Shown here: positions 39,166 through 49,966 of the stretch, in pieces
Layout: every line of letters begins with the position of its first letter
How positions within the stretch are numbered: the first letter of the stretch is position 1
From: Heterodera schachtii
Taxonomy: Eukaryota; Nematoda; Chromadorea; Rhabditida; Heteroderidae
Direction: 5' to 3'
NCBI GenBank assembly: GCA_023374025.1
Contig: SIJG01000205.1
Span: 1 to 64,000, forward strand
Length of the DNA stretch: 64,000 nt
Translations under genes and position numbers: made by a program
Notes under the pieces: model-generated
The model's input: only the letters and a program-made list of their open reading frames with translations
What the model was told of the DNA's origin: nothing
Databases searched by the model: none

Positions 39166-40885
39166 ACGTCTTTGAAACCAGTTCAAAAATCTTATTATGA
39201 AATTTCAAAATTAAAATTCTTTGTTTTTAGTTTAATTTATTCTGTTTTTAAATAATTTTGTACCTTTATTCATTATATTTTTTAACCTTTTATCAATCAA
39301 TTTAATATATTTGGTTGTATGATTTATAATAAAATTTTCATCAAGTTCACCAATCACCTATTGCACCAGTCAATTAATTCTTAACATATTAATTTCGGCG
39401 TACACCTTGTTATTTTGGTTAGAATTATTTTTATTAATTATATTTGTTGTCATCTCATTGCTATGCCATATTGATTTAATCCAAATATAAAATAATTTAT
39501 TATTTGTCATAGATAAGATAAAACTTTAATTAATTAATTAAATTTGGTTTCTTTATAATATTTTTATATCTTTTTATTTTCAATTTTAATTTTTGTCTTA
39601 ATTATTTTTTATGTTTTATTTTTTTTCGTTATATCATTTTGAAATTTAGTATTTCTTTTAAATTTCATTATTTATTTTTTATTCTTTTTTAACTATTTTA
39701 GTCAAATTTTTTATGCCTTTTATTTTACAAAAGGTATATTTTATTTTTTATTTGATGGTTGCGAGAAAATAAAGGGCACGTATTAATATTAATAATTTAA
39801 ATTTAATTTGAATGATATATTTCTTCATATTACCTGCGTTACGAAATATTTAATTTGCTTCAGTATCATTAATCATTAATAGTATTCTTTGATAAATTTT
39901 TTTATTTATTTACTTTGTCAATTTGTGTTTTCTTCCATTATTCATTATGCCTTTAATTTAATTGATTGAAAAGTATTAATTTTAATGTATATAATCAAAT
40001 CTTATTCAATATTTGTAAGTTTAAATATATTGAGAGTGTTTGTGAGGAAATATTCATTGCCACATTTTTTCTCGCTAAAAAGATTACATTTTTGTTATCT
40101 CTTCAAAGCTCTTTACTAATTTTTTTATTATTAACTTAATTATTCAAGATAAACAAAAATAAAATTAAAAATCCGATGATTATTCAAATATATTTTTTAT
40201 TTTTCTATTCGTTGTAAATTAAATTTCAAATTTTTGTTTAGTTTTTTTTTCATGAAAAATTTTCAATTTATTGCTTGGGTTGCCATTTTATCTTCTCTTA
40301 AATTTTAAAATGTTTACGTTGGTAATTTTTTTTTAATCAATTGCTGTGATTATGTTCAAATTTTAAGTCCTTTTGTATTTTCTAATCATTATTTTGTTTG
40401 TTGTTTAGAGATAAAGATATATTAACAAAATATATATTCATTCGTTTTTGTTCACAAATAAATAATTATATTTTTTTATACTTTTATAATTATACGGAAA
40501 TTATTTCATATAAATGAATAATAATTTTTCTTTTTTTATTCTCTCGGCAATCTCTTCTATTATTTTCTCAATAGCTTCCTCGATTTTTCTTATTTATTAT
40601 TAAAAAAAATTGAAATTATTATATCCGAGATTATTATTATTTTACACCGATTTTGGCATTTTCAGTTTCTTAATATCTATATGGCATTTTTAATTATTTT
40701 TTAAAAAAAACATAAAATTAAAAATTATTTTGTTGAATTATTATGTTATAATAAATTTTTCCCTAATATTAAGCTTTTTCCTTGTTTGATATTCATTTTA
40801 TTAACAGTTTTATAAGCTTGGAAGTATAATTTGGGCATTATTAAATAAATATACATGCAATTTATATGTGGTTGAATAATTTTTG
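39166..40885. other. AT-rich stretch without recognisable gene
   Basis: No protein-like ORF, RNA gene or bounded repeat was recognised. Confidence 0.5.
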
Positions 40886-40889
40886 GGTT

Positions 40890-40980
40890 TGTAAGCGCGT
40901 GCGCACCATAAAAGGCGTGAACACGCTGATTTACCGCCGTTCCAGGGACGCTGATGAATTACCCGACTGGGGCAGTGCTA
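40890..40980. other. Isolated GC-rich island, unassigned
   Basis: About 90 bp with GCGCGTGCGCACC, ACGCTGATTTACCGCCG and GACGCTGATGAATTACCCG. CGCTGAT occurs twice, about 30 bp apart. A CTGATGA box recalls C/D snoRNAs and hammerhead ribozymes, but the partner motifs are missing. Its sharp edges suggest a constrained or recently inserted sequence. Confidence 0.35.
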
Positions 40981-41124
40981 ATATCATTATTTTTTATATC
41001 TCCATAATTATTTTCTTTTTTCATTTTTATTAATTTTCGAAGGACTTTAATATTTTGAAAGTCGCTGTCATATATAAAAGAAGATTTGTTTAATGCAGTT
41101 ATTTATTATACTATATTAATATTT

Positions 41125-41255
41125 TATTAAAATATGTAATTGAATAATTTTTTTACATTCTTTTTTTATCATTTATAAGTTTTTTTAATTTTATCTTTTC
41201 TTTTAATAATAATAGCTCTTTAACACCATGACCATGTAAACTACTGTTCTTGTCA
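41125..41255. repeat. Local duplication a1
   Basis: ATGTAATTGAATAATTTT through AATAGCTCTTTAACACC recurs, diverged, at 41755-41870. Non-coding. Confidence 0.6.
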
Positions 41256-41754
41256 TTTCCTGGATGACTGATAATTTTTAATACATCTTTTATTATTTGA
41301 CCTAGAAATTTTATATTTTTTACATGTTTCGTTTTTTAGAAAAGAAAATTATTTTTTCTTTAATATTAAAATTATATTTTATTTTTCTCTTTTTTAAAAA
41401 GGTTTAAATAATTTTTAAGTTCTTAATTGATTTGAAAACTCTGTTCTTATTTTTTAATTGTTTTTTATGAAATTGGATTTATTTCTTGTTTTCTGCTGGG
41501 CATCGATTTGTTTTTTAAGCCAAGCAATTTGCCAAAAATTCTAAGAAAATTTTATATAGTTTGTACTGCTTCAGCAATTCCCCCGCAAAAAATATTTTTA
41601 ATTCATTTAAAATTCTCTTTTTCTATTGTTTTATATTTGAAGTTAAATTTTACTATTAAAAAATAATAAATTTATCCCTGTTTTTTTAAAGTTTTTGCCT
41701 TATATAAAATTACTAATTTATGTAATAATTTTTATTTTTTAATATTTCATTATA

Positions 41755-41870
41755 TGTAATTGAATAATTTTATTTTACATTATTTTTTTATCATTTATAA
41801 GTTTTTTAATTTTATCTCTTCTTTTAGTATTAATAGCTCTTTAATACCTTGACGCTGTGAACTATTTTTC
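41755..41870. repeat. Local duplication a2
   Basis: Second copy of 41125-41255, ending AATAGCTCTTTAATACC. Non-coding. Confidence 0.6.
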
Positions 41871-42317
41871 TATCCGTTTGATACTCTCCAACTTAATAAA
41901 TTTATCTTTGCTAAACTGATGTATTTTATGCATATAGTGAAAGTTTCGATTCATTTAATATTTTACAAAGTTTGAATGCAATTTTTAACTTCGTATTTAA
42001 GGAGTATAATTTTCAACAAAAAAAAAAACGAAATAATTAATATTGTATAAATGCTTTTAACTAATTTTAAGAATTAAGATTTTAATAAAATTTTTTGCAC
42101 TTAAACAATTAATATACATTAAATATTTTATCGTTTTTTATTACTATATATTATTTATATTTAATCAATCAATTTTATAATTTTTCTATGTGCTATTTTA
42201 AATCATTTGCTTTTTATTTATTTATTTATTATATTTTAAGGTAGAATATAGCTAAGACTATTATTAATTAATTAAAATTTTCAAACTTTTATTTCTTTAT
42301 CTGTTTTTTTATTCTAT

Positions 42318-43110
42318 TGATATCGTTTTATAAACAAATATTGTAATTAAAAATTTTAAATCAATTTGACTTTTGATTTTTTTTATCGCTTTAGTTTAAA
42401 TTGAAATAATTATTTAATTTTTAACTAAATGCTGTTTCAAATCATCCATTTTTATTTATTTTTATTATATTTAAGGTAGAATATAGTTAAGATTGTTTTT
42501 AATTAATTACAAGTTTCAAAACTTTTGTATGTTTGTGTGTTTTAAATTGATTCACTTTTATCTTTTCTTTTATTAAACTAAAATTTTCATTCTTATTTCT
42601 ATTATTTAATATTATTTCTCATTTTAATTATACAATGTAAAATTTATGTGATAGAGTAAATGGTGTAGAATGTTTTAATATGAATTTTATTTAATTTACA
42701 TAAATATTCGTTTCTCCTTAGTTTATTGCATTTTTCTCATCAATTTTCTTTCCGGTAATCTACAAAAATATTTTTTGCCATTTTAACTTTTTATTGTAAA
42801 ATGTAATTATTTTTTAAACTCCGTCGGGTATAAAACAATCCATGCTCTTCTTCTTTTAAAAAGCAAATCGAATTGACATTTTTTGAGAATATTTAAATTC
42901 TTATTATTTACTTGAAATAAACTTCAATAAGATATATAAGATTTTTCTTTTAAATTTTTGAATATATTTTAAATTAATTATTAACTGAAAAATGTTAAAT
43001 ATTAATTTGTTCATATATAAGATAAAACAATAATTAATTAACTTATATTTCTTATAATATTTTAATGATTTTGTAATTCTTGTGTATTTCTCATGTTTTC
43101 TGAGCCAATT
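42318..43110. repeat. Local duplication b1 (~0.8 kb)
   Basis: Colinear with 43846-44672. Shared landmarks are GCTGTTTCAAATCATCC, AACTCCGTCGGGTATAAAAC and TTCTTGTGTATTTCTCATG. A shorter related piece at about 42170-42300 precedes it. The copies differ by many indels, so the duplication is not recent. No gene. Confidence 0.75.
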
Positions 43111-43329
43111 TCTTGTACTGGCCTTTTTACGGTGCGGTATATATCTTATTTTTTATTTATCCTCTCGGCCCGGCACGTTTGTTGATTGCTTGAAGAGTAA
43201 AATTTTAGCATTGTATTTCTCTATATAGAATAAAAAAATTTAAACATAATTAAATTTCGTTTATAAATGCAAATTGTGGAGATTGCCATTTTTATTAATC
43301 TAATTAATTTCAAATTAATCATTAAATTT

Positions 43330-43620
43330 TTTTCTTTAATCCATCTGGGAATTTTCAAAATAATTCATTTAGTTGAATTTATACTTTAATTTAAAATTAA
43401 ATCTTCAGTTTTATGATTAATTTCATATTTAACATTCAATAATGGATTTCATGAGCCCTCATTAATAATAGAAATATTAATAAGAAACATCTTTTTTATT
43501 CCAACCTCTTTACGATTTACTTTACAGATGTTTTATTTGAACTATATTTTATTTAACAAACATTATAATTTTTTATATTAAATACCTCTGACAATATTTC
43601 TGCAAATAATTACCATCTAT
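43330..43620. repeat. Dispersed repeat c1
   Basis: CTTTAATCCATCTGGGAATTT through CAACCTCTTTACGATTTAC and CTGCAAATAATTACC recurs, diverged, at 54048-54350, about 10.7 kb away in the same orientation. Confidence 0.6.
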
Positions 43621-43845
43621 TCTCTATGGCGTTAGGTTTTATCCTTGTATAAATTTAAACAAAATGTCCGTTGTTTGTTTAATAGTAAATTAAATTAATT
43701 AAGCTATTCATAAATATTAAATGTTTAAAATGTAGAAGACTTCTTGTATACACGTTCGATAAGTTGCTAATTTGCATGAGGAATGTTATTTGTTGTCATA
43801 GTAATCAATTTACTTAGCAATACTCTTCTTTAGTTTTTTTCAATT

Positions 43846-44672
43846 AATGTTGTTTTATAAACAAATTATTGTAATTAAATGAATTTAAATTCATTTTGAT
43901 TTTGAGTTTTTTTTCGCTTTTTTGTTACTATGTTTTGTTTAAATTGAAACAATTTTATAATTTTTCTTTTGCTGTTTCAAATCATCCCTTTTTATTTATT
44001 TTTATTATGTTTAAGATAGAATATAGCTAAGATTTGTTTTTAATTAATTTAAAATTTCAAAACTTTTGTAAATGTTTGGTTTTTTAATTGATTCACTTTT
44101 TTATAATTTTTTTATTAAATTAAAATTTTCATTCTTATTTCTATTATTTTATTATTATTTCTCATTTGATTATACAATCTAAAATTTCTGTGATAGAGTA
44201 AATGGTGTAGGAATGTTTTTAATATTAAATTTTATTTGATTTACATAAATATTCCTTTCTCCTTAGTTTATTGCGTTTTTCGCATCAATTTTCTTTCAGG
44301 TAATCTACAAAAATATTTTTTGCCATTTTAACTCTTTATTCTAAAATATAATTATTTTTTAAACTCCGTCGGGTATAAAACAATCCACGCTCTTGTTCTT
44401 TTAAAAAAGCAAATCGAAATTGACATTTTTTGATAATATTTACATTTTTTTATTATTTGCTTGAAATAAACTTCAATAAGATATATAAGATTTTTCTTTT
44501 AAATTTTTGAATATATTTTAAATTAATTATTAACTGAAAAATGTTAAATATTAATTTGTTCATATATAAGATAAAACAATAATTAATTAAACTTATATTT
44601 CTTATAATATTTTTAATGATTTTGTAATTCTTGTGTATTTCTCATGATGTCTGCGCTAACTTTCGTGACTGG
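43846..44672. repeat. Local duplication b2 (~0.8 kb)
   Basis: Second copy of 42318-43110. Its last bases diverge (CATGATGTCTGCGC against CATGTTTTCTGAGC). Confidence 0.75.
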
Positions 44673-44889
44673 TCTTTTTCCGCTGCGGTTCTGGTCATTT
44701 TAACTTTTTAATCTTTTTTCACTTTAAATTTTCTTTCTTCAAATTAATTGAATAGCGCTGGATTCTTTTCATTAATTAACGGTGTCTCCTATTAATGAAT
44801 GTATAGAATTTTTTTTGTTAAATCTCGTTAGTCAAATAAATTTTTTCGATATTTTAATTTTTCGTAAAGGTTATAATTTTTGATTAAGT

Positions 44890-45016
44890 TTTAATTCTTT
44901 AACCCATTTTTTAATGTTATTTCGCCAAATGACTTTTGCTGAACTTTTTCTCGTTTCCATTTTAATTTGATCAAATTTGAATATAATTAAACAGAATAGT
45001 TTGAAATTTTATTTTC
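44890..45016 (-). pseudogene. Secreted HTH-repeat family, locus 1: fragment
   Basis: On the minus strand, GAAGAAAATAAAATTTCA is the family's start region with the initiator ATG changed to ATA. A shortened signal-peptide region, QIKMET, and a block matching CAGCAAAAGTCATTTG follow. The sequence then jumps to NIKKWVKELKLN, the end of HTH unit 1. The acidic block and most of unit 1 have been deleted. Conserved family upstream sequence lies at 45085-45240. Clearly non-functional. Confidence 0.7.
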
Positions 45017-45084
45017 TTCAAAAATTTTGAAAAATATAATTTAAATTAAATCAATTTTTATAAATGAATTAATTCATATAAATA

Positions 45085-45240
45085 AGAAAAAACCGCTTAA
45101 TTGAAAACAAAAAATAAATTAAGATTTTATTATTTGTTATTCTATTGAACATTTTATTGGCAAGAAAAAGTAAGATAATGATTAAAATATTTAATTTTCC
45201 ATTAATTACATTTTTATTAATGGTCCCCGGAAAGAATAAA
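45085..45240 (-). repeat. Conserved 5' flank of the HTH-repeat family (locus 1)
   Basis: Matches 46515-46672 and 49492-49648 in the same orientation, including CTTAATTGAAAA, TTTTATTATTTGTTATTCTATTGAACA and AATATTTAATTTTCCATTAATTA, ending near a CCCGGAAA motif. It was therefore duplicated together with the genes. This copy ends in TGGTCCCCGGAAAG; the others have TGTGGCGCCCGGAAAAA. Confidence 0.7.
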
Positions 45241-45275
45241 ATGGTGCATGATTGGGCCTGATGCTATTGGAATTT

Positions 45276-45329
45276 ATGGAAAAAATGAAAAATTATTTAC
45301 AAATAAAAAAAGAAAATCAAAAAAAGTAG
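45276..45329 (+). pseudogene. Secreted HTH-repeat family: start of HTH unit 3, inverted fragment
   Basis: Plus-strand frame MEKMKNYLQIKKENQKK then stop, matching the start of unit 3 (MEKMKIYWQKKKENPKK in locus 8). It points away from locus 1 and is separated from the rest of any gene copy, so it is a rearranged scrap. Confidence 0.55.
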
Positions 45330-45709
45330 AGGAAGAAAAAGGTAAAGAAAATGAAATTTTATTTTCTTCAAAATTAATATTTCTTAATCCAATTATTTAT
45401 TTATTCCTCAAAATTTAGCCTAAATTTAAAAATATTTTTGTACCGTAAAAATAATGCTTTTTTAAATAAATTTTTTCCTGTTTTCACTAAATATTATAAA
45501 TTCTTTTATTGTTTAAAAAATATGATAAATTTTGAATCGGCCCTTCACAAATTTATAACAATCCATGAAATGAATGCTTTTCGTTTTTTTACTAAAGAAG
45601 ATTTCAAAATCAAGGGCATTTTAAATGATTTCTTTTTAATATAAATAGAAAAATTAAAAAAAAAAAACTAAGAATTTTGTTTATGCAAATTTATCCAATT
45701 TTTCTTAAA

Positions 45710-46418
45710 TCATCTATTTAAATCCTCCAAAATTTCTTCTCCAAATTGTTTCTTCCATCTAGAAATGGTCGATTGATCAATTTTCATAATTTTCGAAATT
45801 TCCCTGTCACTCATTTTTGGGTTTTCACTTTTTATTTGCCAATAAATGTTCATCTTTCTTATTTTTTCTTCCTTCGTTATTTTGTTCTTGCTTATGTCAA
45901 ATTGTTTGTTCCATTTAATAATTATTCCAAGGCTTACTCCGATTTTCTTACTGATTTCGACATAATTTTGATTCCATTCTTTTGACGAATATTTTCTTTT
46001 TTATTTGTATTCATTTGTCATTTCAATGAATTTTTGAACAATTTCAATCTTTTCTTGATCAGTTTTTGATTTATAGCATTTGTAAATTTTTTGATATAGG
46101 TCAAATTCTTTAATCCATTTTTTAATGTAATTAAAGTTTGTCCCCAATTTTTTTGCAATTTTTGAATTAATTTTATCCCATTTTTTTGCTGAATATTTTC
46201 TTTCTTTTTCCTTTATTTTTTCTTTTATTTTATAGAAATTGTCAATTATTTCCCTTTTCATCTTCTCATTCCGTCTTTCTTCTTCTTCTTTTTCTTCCCA
46301 TTTTTCTCCAAATATTTCATCAAATGATTTTTGTTGTAATTTTTTATTTTTCGTTTTAATTTGATGAATTTCCATGAAAAAAATATATAATTAGAATTAA
46401 TAATACATGGAGTTTCAT
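45710..46418 (-). pseudogene. Secreted HTH-repeat family, locus 2: full-length but broken twice
   Basis: From an ATG at 46418 the minus strand reads MKLHVLLILIIYFF, a signal peptide, then shifts by one base. The frame MEIHQIKTKNKKLQQ (ATG at 46375) continues through KSFDEIFGEKWEEKEE, a lysine-rich helix and HTH unit 1 (RKYSAKKWDKINSKIAKKLG, then FNYIKKWIKEF). After NEYK comes TAA, where the sister genes read CAA. Beyond it the same frame stays open for ~100 codons: unit 2 (KYSSKEWNQNYVEISKKIG) and unit 3 (NIYWQIKSENPKMSDREISK, then STISRWKKQFGEE), stopping at TGA 45712-45710. This locus shows best that three HTH units belong to one protein. The two lesions are minor and could be sequencing errors. 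Confidence 0.85.
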
Positions 46419-46504
46419 TTAAATGAAAAATTCTCAAAAATAAACAAGAAATTATTTTAAAAAACATATAATTTAAATATAAAATTAATTTTTATCATGA
46501 AAAA

Positions 46505-46520
46505 TTTCTTATAAATCAGA
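46505..46520 (-). promoter_or_regulatory. Upstream partly palindromic element, locus 2
   Basis: Minus strand CTGATTTATAAGAAAT, about 87-102 bp before the locus 2 ATG, preceded by AATAGGTTTTT. Related to the perfect palindrome upstream of locus 3. A promoter role is inferred only from conserved position. Confidence 0.4.
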
Positions 46521-46672
46521 AAAACCTATTTAATTGAAAATAAATTATAACTAAGATTTTATTATTTGTTATCCTGCTGAACATTTTATTGGCAAGAATA
46601 AGTAAATTAATGATTAAATATTTAATTTTCCATTAATTATTTTTTGTTATTGTGGCGCCCGGAAAAAATAAA
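46515..46672 (-). repeat. Conserved 5' flank of the HTH-repeat family (locus 2)
   Basis: Same block as 45085-45240 and 49492-49648, ending at TGTGGCGCCCGGAAAAA. Its outer end is where similarity between loci stops, which suggests the extent of the duplicated unit. Confidence 0.7.
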
Positions 46673-47511
46673 TCGTTATCATAAAACAATTAATCTTTTC
46701 TGCATTATTAGCAATTTCTGGTAAATAAATTTGAATAAACATCCAAATTTACCTCAGAAATTTGCTTTTTAAATTATGCTTAAACCTTAAAAAGATTTAA
46801 AGAATCTGCTGTTTTTTTATTATTTTAGCGTTTGCACAAAATTCCTAAACAAAACGAATAATAATAATAATAAAAAAAATACACCAGCCACTAAAAATAA
46901 CTTTTTCAGTAACAAAAATTTTGAAAATTAAATTTTAACAAGTCAGAATTTTAGGAAAATTTTTCCATTTTCAATAGAAACAATTCTGTTTTGTTTTTAT
47001 ATTGAATTCGAATGATTAAATTTTTGATAAAATTTAAATTTTTGACCATTTTTGAATATAAATTCGATTTGTCCACAAAAAATTGAGTCAACTAAAATCC
47101 AATTAGATTAACTAAATGCGGGAACATGGATGGATCATTCATTCCTTTAGCAAATATTTTGCATTATTTTCTTTCTTCTTTTAAATAAATTTTGCAGTTG
47201 AAGGAATATAAAGTAAGAAGAAAGTCAAATAATGTGATGTCAGAGGAACAGACAAAACAAGTTTACTAATAAAAAAAAACCAAAAGGAATGGTATTTAAA
47301 TATTATTCATTTTTTAAAATAAATTTTCATTGTATATTTTGTTTTGTTTGAACATTTTGTTTATTTTTAATGAAAAGCTTAATAGAAATGTTAAATCAAC
47401 ACAAACAAATGCATTTGGCATGGAAATTTCGGTGAGACAAATTAAATACTTTCATGGTTTCATTTAACATTTTTGTAATTTTGTGCTTTCTGGAAAAGTT
47501 ATGACAAATAA
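46673..47511. other. AT-rich spacer, no gene seen
   Basis: Between locus 2 and the family 3 transposable element. No coding or structural signal recognised. Confidence 0.5.
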
Positions 47512-48700
47512 TAGGGATGTGCGAGAAGTGATTTTTACCGGGAACCGAGAAACGAGGCCGAGAAATGACCCGAGAAACGATACGAGAACCGAGAAAAGAC
47601 CCGGGAAATGATACGAGAACCGAGACCCAAAAAACCCGAGAAATTTCTCGACTCGGGAATCGAGAACCGAGAAATTTAAATGAAATTAATTCAAATGTAT
47701 TTTTTAAATCAAAAACACATTAAAAAGGGGGTAGGACAAACGGAATTTTTTGCTAGGAGTCTCAACATAAAAGTGACGGTATTTTTTTGCCTGTAAATGT
47801 TTTTTTGCACACTTTTTCAAAAAAATTTTTTGGGGAATATGGGGGTCCGGCGCTGCCGGTAGGCCAGGGTTCGGATCGAAAATTTTTCAAAATAAGAACA
47901 TCAAGGTCAAAAAATAAGATTTTAAAATCAGAATAAAAGCATTTCGTAAATTGCTTCAAATCAGTTAGTTTTACAATTTATTTATTTGGTCAAATATACC
48001 AAATATTATATTTTTTGTCTCCTTATTATCGGTTTAACAATTTCGGGGAACAAATAGTATTAGCAGTGCATTCGGGATCAGAAAATCAGATTTTTAACAA
48101 TTTTTTGCGGCGTGCTTTTCCAAAAATTTTGAAGAATGGGCGAGTCCGGACAATCCGTCAGTGTATAATCCGTCAGTGGTCAATCCGTCAGTAATGGACA
48201 ATCCGTCAGTGGACAATTTGTCAGCAAATTTTTTTTGAGCAATGATCAAAAACCTTACGAAAATGATTGTCAAATTAATAAATATAATTTTTTATAGATT
48301 CTTAACATTTTAAGTTTCTTTATATTTCAATTAATCGACCATCTCGAGAAATTATCATTTAATTCTTTTAAAATGATTATTTTAGAATTTTTTTAAATAA
48401 CACAAATTATTATTTCAGATTTTTAGCGAATCAAATTAATTTTCATAAGATTTTAAATAAATATGGATATTTTAAAAATAAATTTGCTTAGAGTTACTGA
48501 CCGGTTATCCACTGACGGATTTTCCACTTACTGACGGATTGTCCACTGACGGATTGTCCATTGACGGATTGTCCATTGACGGATTGTCCATTGACGGATT
48601 GTCCACTGACAGATAAAACCCGAGACCGGGAACCGAGACCGGGAAGCGAAAAACTCGAAAAATTTTCCGAGTCGGGAACCGAGACTCTCGCACATCCCTA
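47512..48700. mobile_element. hAT-like non-autonomous element, family 3, with a nested foldback array
   Basis: Inverted termini TAGGGATGTGCGAGA and TCTCGCACATCCCTA. Flanks ACAAATAA and CAAAATAA give an imperfect 8-bp match, compatible with an hAT target duplication. Subterminal repeats CCGAGAAACGA and GAACCGAGACC fill both ends. The interior carries a partial GC-rich core (47846-47866, CCGGCGCTGCCGGTAGGCC) and a second truncated core-like stretch at 48096-48140. That stretch runs straight into an unrelated array of TCCGTCAGTGGACAA units, pointing to nested insertion. No transposase. Confidence 0.8.
48143..48615. mobile_element. Foldback-like minisatellite pair nested in family 3 element
   Basis: A left array of CAATCCGTCAGTGGA units (48143-48225) and a right array of the reverse complement CACTGACGGATTGTC (48508-48610) face each other across about 280 bp of AT-rich DNA. 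This is the same architecture as 18699-19623 with a different unit. Outer boundaries are blurred by the host element. Confidence 0.75.
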
Positions 48701-48934
48701 CAAAATAACATATCTTTCAAAAAGTAACAAAAATTGACATTGAAAAACAATTTCTGCAACATTCAGCAAATTTGCAGTTTCTTTTTTAAATGAAAAATTG
48801 AATAAAATATTTTTCTTATTTATAAAAAAATTATATAAGTCAATTCAAATTGGCTATTTCATCATTTCCCTTGAACTTTTATAAAATAAAACATAAAAAA
48901 ATCCCATTTCCATAAAAATTCGTGGCCAGAAGGG

Positions 48935-48990
48935 CGCTTATCGCCCAAATTCGAGGCCAAAAATTCATACATTTGTTCATTTTCTTTGTT
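48935..48990. other. Small GC hairpin
   Basis: GGGCG and CGCCC pair across CTTAT, flanked by direct repeats AATTCGTGGCCA and AATTCGAGGCCA. Unassigned. Confidence 0.35.
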
Positions 48991-49050
48991 CAACTAGCTG
49001 AAAATTTAAAAAAAAGAATGGCACCAAGTTAATGGATTAATTGAGAGAAT

Positions 49051-49122
49051 TTATTGGTAAATAAAAAGAGGAAGTCCAAAAATGAGTAAAAAAATATTTC
49101 AAAAACATTGAAAATTGACCAG
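49051..49122 (+). pseudogene. Secreted HTH-repeat family, locus 3b: HTH unit 3 scrap, inverted
   Basis: Plus strand reads YW, a stop, IKRGSPKMSKKIFQKH, a stop, KLTR, matching unit 3 (YWQIKRENPKMSDKEI...) with nonsense changes. It lies next to the minus-strand 5' half of a copy that stops abruptly at ~49131, so the two halves of a gene face opposite ways. Confidence 0.65.
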
Positions 49123-49130
49123 ATTTTGAA

Positions 49131-49377
49131 TTAATTTTATCCCATTCTTTTTTTGAGAATTTTTTTCCTTTTTGTTTAATTTTTTCTTTTTTTTATAATA
49201 TTTTCTGACAATTTCTGTTTGTTTCTGTTCTTCTAAATTTTCTTCTTCTTTTTCTTACCATTTTTCTCCAAATATTTCATCATATGATTTTTGTTGCAAT
49301 TTTTTATTTTCCGTTTTAATTTGATGAAATTCGATCACCAAAAATATAATTAAAACAAATAATATATGGAATTTCAT
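49131..49377 (-). pseudogene. Secreted HTH-repeat family, locus 3a: 5' half
   Basis: From ATG 49377 on the minus strand: MKFHILFVLIIFLVIEFHQI (signal peptide), then KTENKKLQQKSYDEIFGEKW. A stop TAA follows where the family has GAA, then EKEEENLEEQKQTEIVRKYY. A one-base deletion in an A run shifts the frame just before HTH unit 1. Similarity ends inside unit 1 at ~49131. A perfect palindrome stands about 100 bp upstream. Confidence 0.75.
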
Positions 49378-49475
49378 TTTCTTCAAAGATTCTCAAAAAA
49401 TAAATTGTATATGTTTTTCAAAAATATTATTTTTTAACAATTTTTTATTTCTATAAAAAATAAAATGAAATCTTA

Positions 49476-49493
49476 CTGATTCTTACGAATCAG
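49476..49493 (-). promoter_or_regulatory. Perfect upstream palindrome, locus 3
   Basis: CTGATTC and GAATCAG are exact reverse complements across four bases. The near edge is 99 bp from the ATG of locus 3, preceded on the minus strand by AAGTAGGTTTTT. This is the clearest instance of the family's upstream element and could be a dimer binding site. Role inferred. Confidence 0.45.
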
Positions 49494-49648
49494 AAAAACC
49501 TACTTAATTGAAAATAAATAATAACTAAGTAAGATTTTATTATTTGTTATTCTATTGAACAAATTACTGGCAAGAATAAGTAAATTAATGATTAAATATT
49601 TAATTTTCCATTAATTATATTTTGTTATTGTGGCGCCCGGAAAAATTA
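49492..49648 (-). repeat. Conserved 5' flank of the HTH-repeat family (locus 3)
   Basis: Third copy of the flank seen at 45085-45240 and 46515-46672, again ending TGTGGCGCCCGGAAAAA. Confidence 0.7.
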
Positions 49649-49849
49649 TAATACAGTTAAATAACATAAGTTAATGAATTGATTTAAGATTTAATCATTT
49701 CCGGTGACCACTCTAATAAAATGTGAATTAATGGAAAAGTATTTAAAAATTAATCATTAATTACTTATTTTTGTCAATCAATAATTTGTTAAGTCGAATA
49801 AAATCTAATAAAATATTAATTATTATTTATTTTTGTTTAAGTAGTTTTA

Positions 49850-49867
49850 CTTTTTTGTAAGAAATCA
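49850..49867 (+). promoter_or_regulatory. Upstream element, locus 4 (half palindrome)
   Basis: CTTTTTTGTAAGAAATCAG follows AAGTAGTTTTA, about 100 bp before the locus 4 ATG. The right half matches the family element; the left half has lost the GATTC arm. Confidence 0.35.
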
Positions 49868-49966
49868 GTAATACTTAAATTGTAATATTTAATAAAATGA
49901 AAATTGTTAATATTATATTTTTAAGAAAAATAAATACCAAATTATTTTTGAGAATTTATGAAAAAA

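Noticed and set aside
40940..40975. Hammerhead ribozyme or C/D snoRNA around CTGATGA
   Set aside because: The conserved GAAA and cleavage-site elements of a hammerhead are absent, and no properly placed D box with terminal stem was found.
46258..46467. 69-residue minus-strand ORF overlapping locus 2
   Set aside because: It is an alternative frame: its start region is the flank and its KKKKKK end is an out-of-frame reading of the acidic EEKEEEE block.
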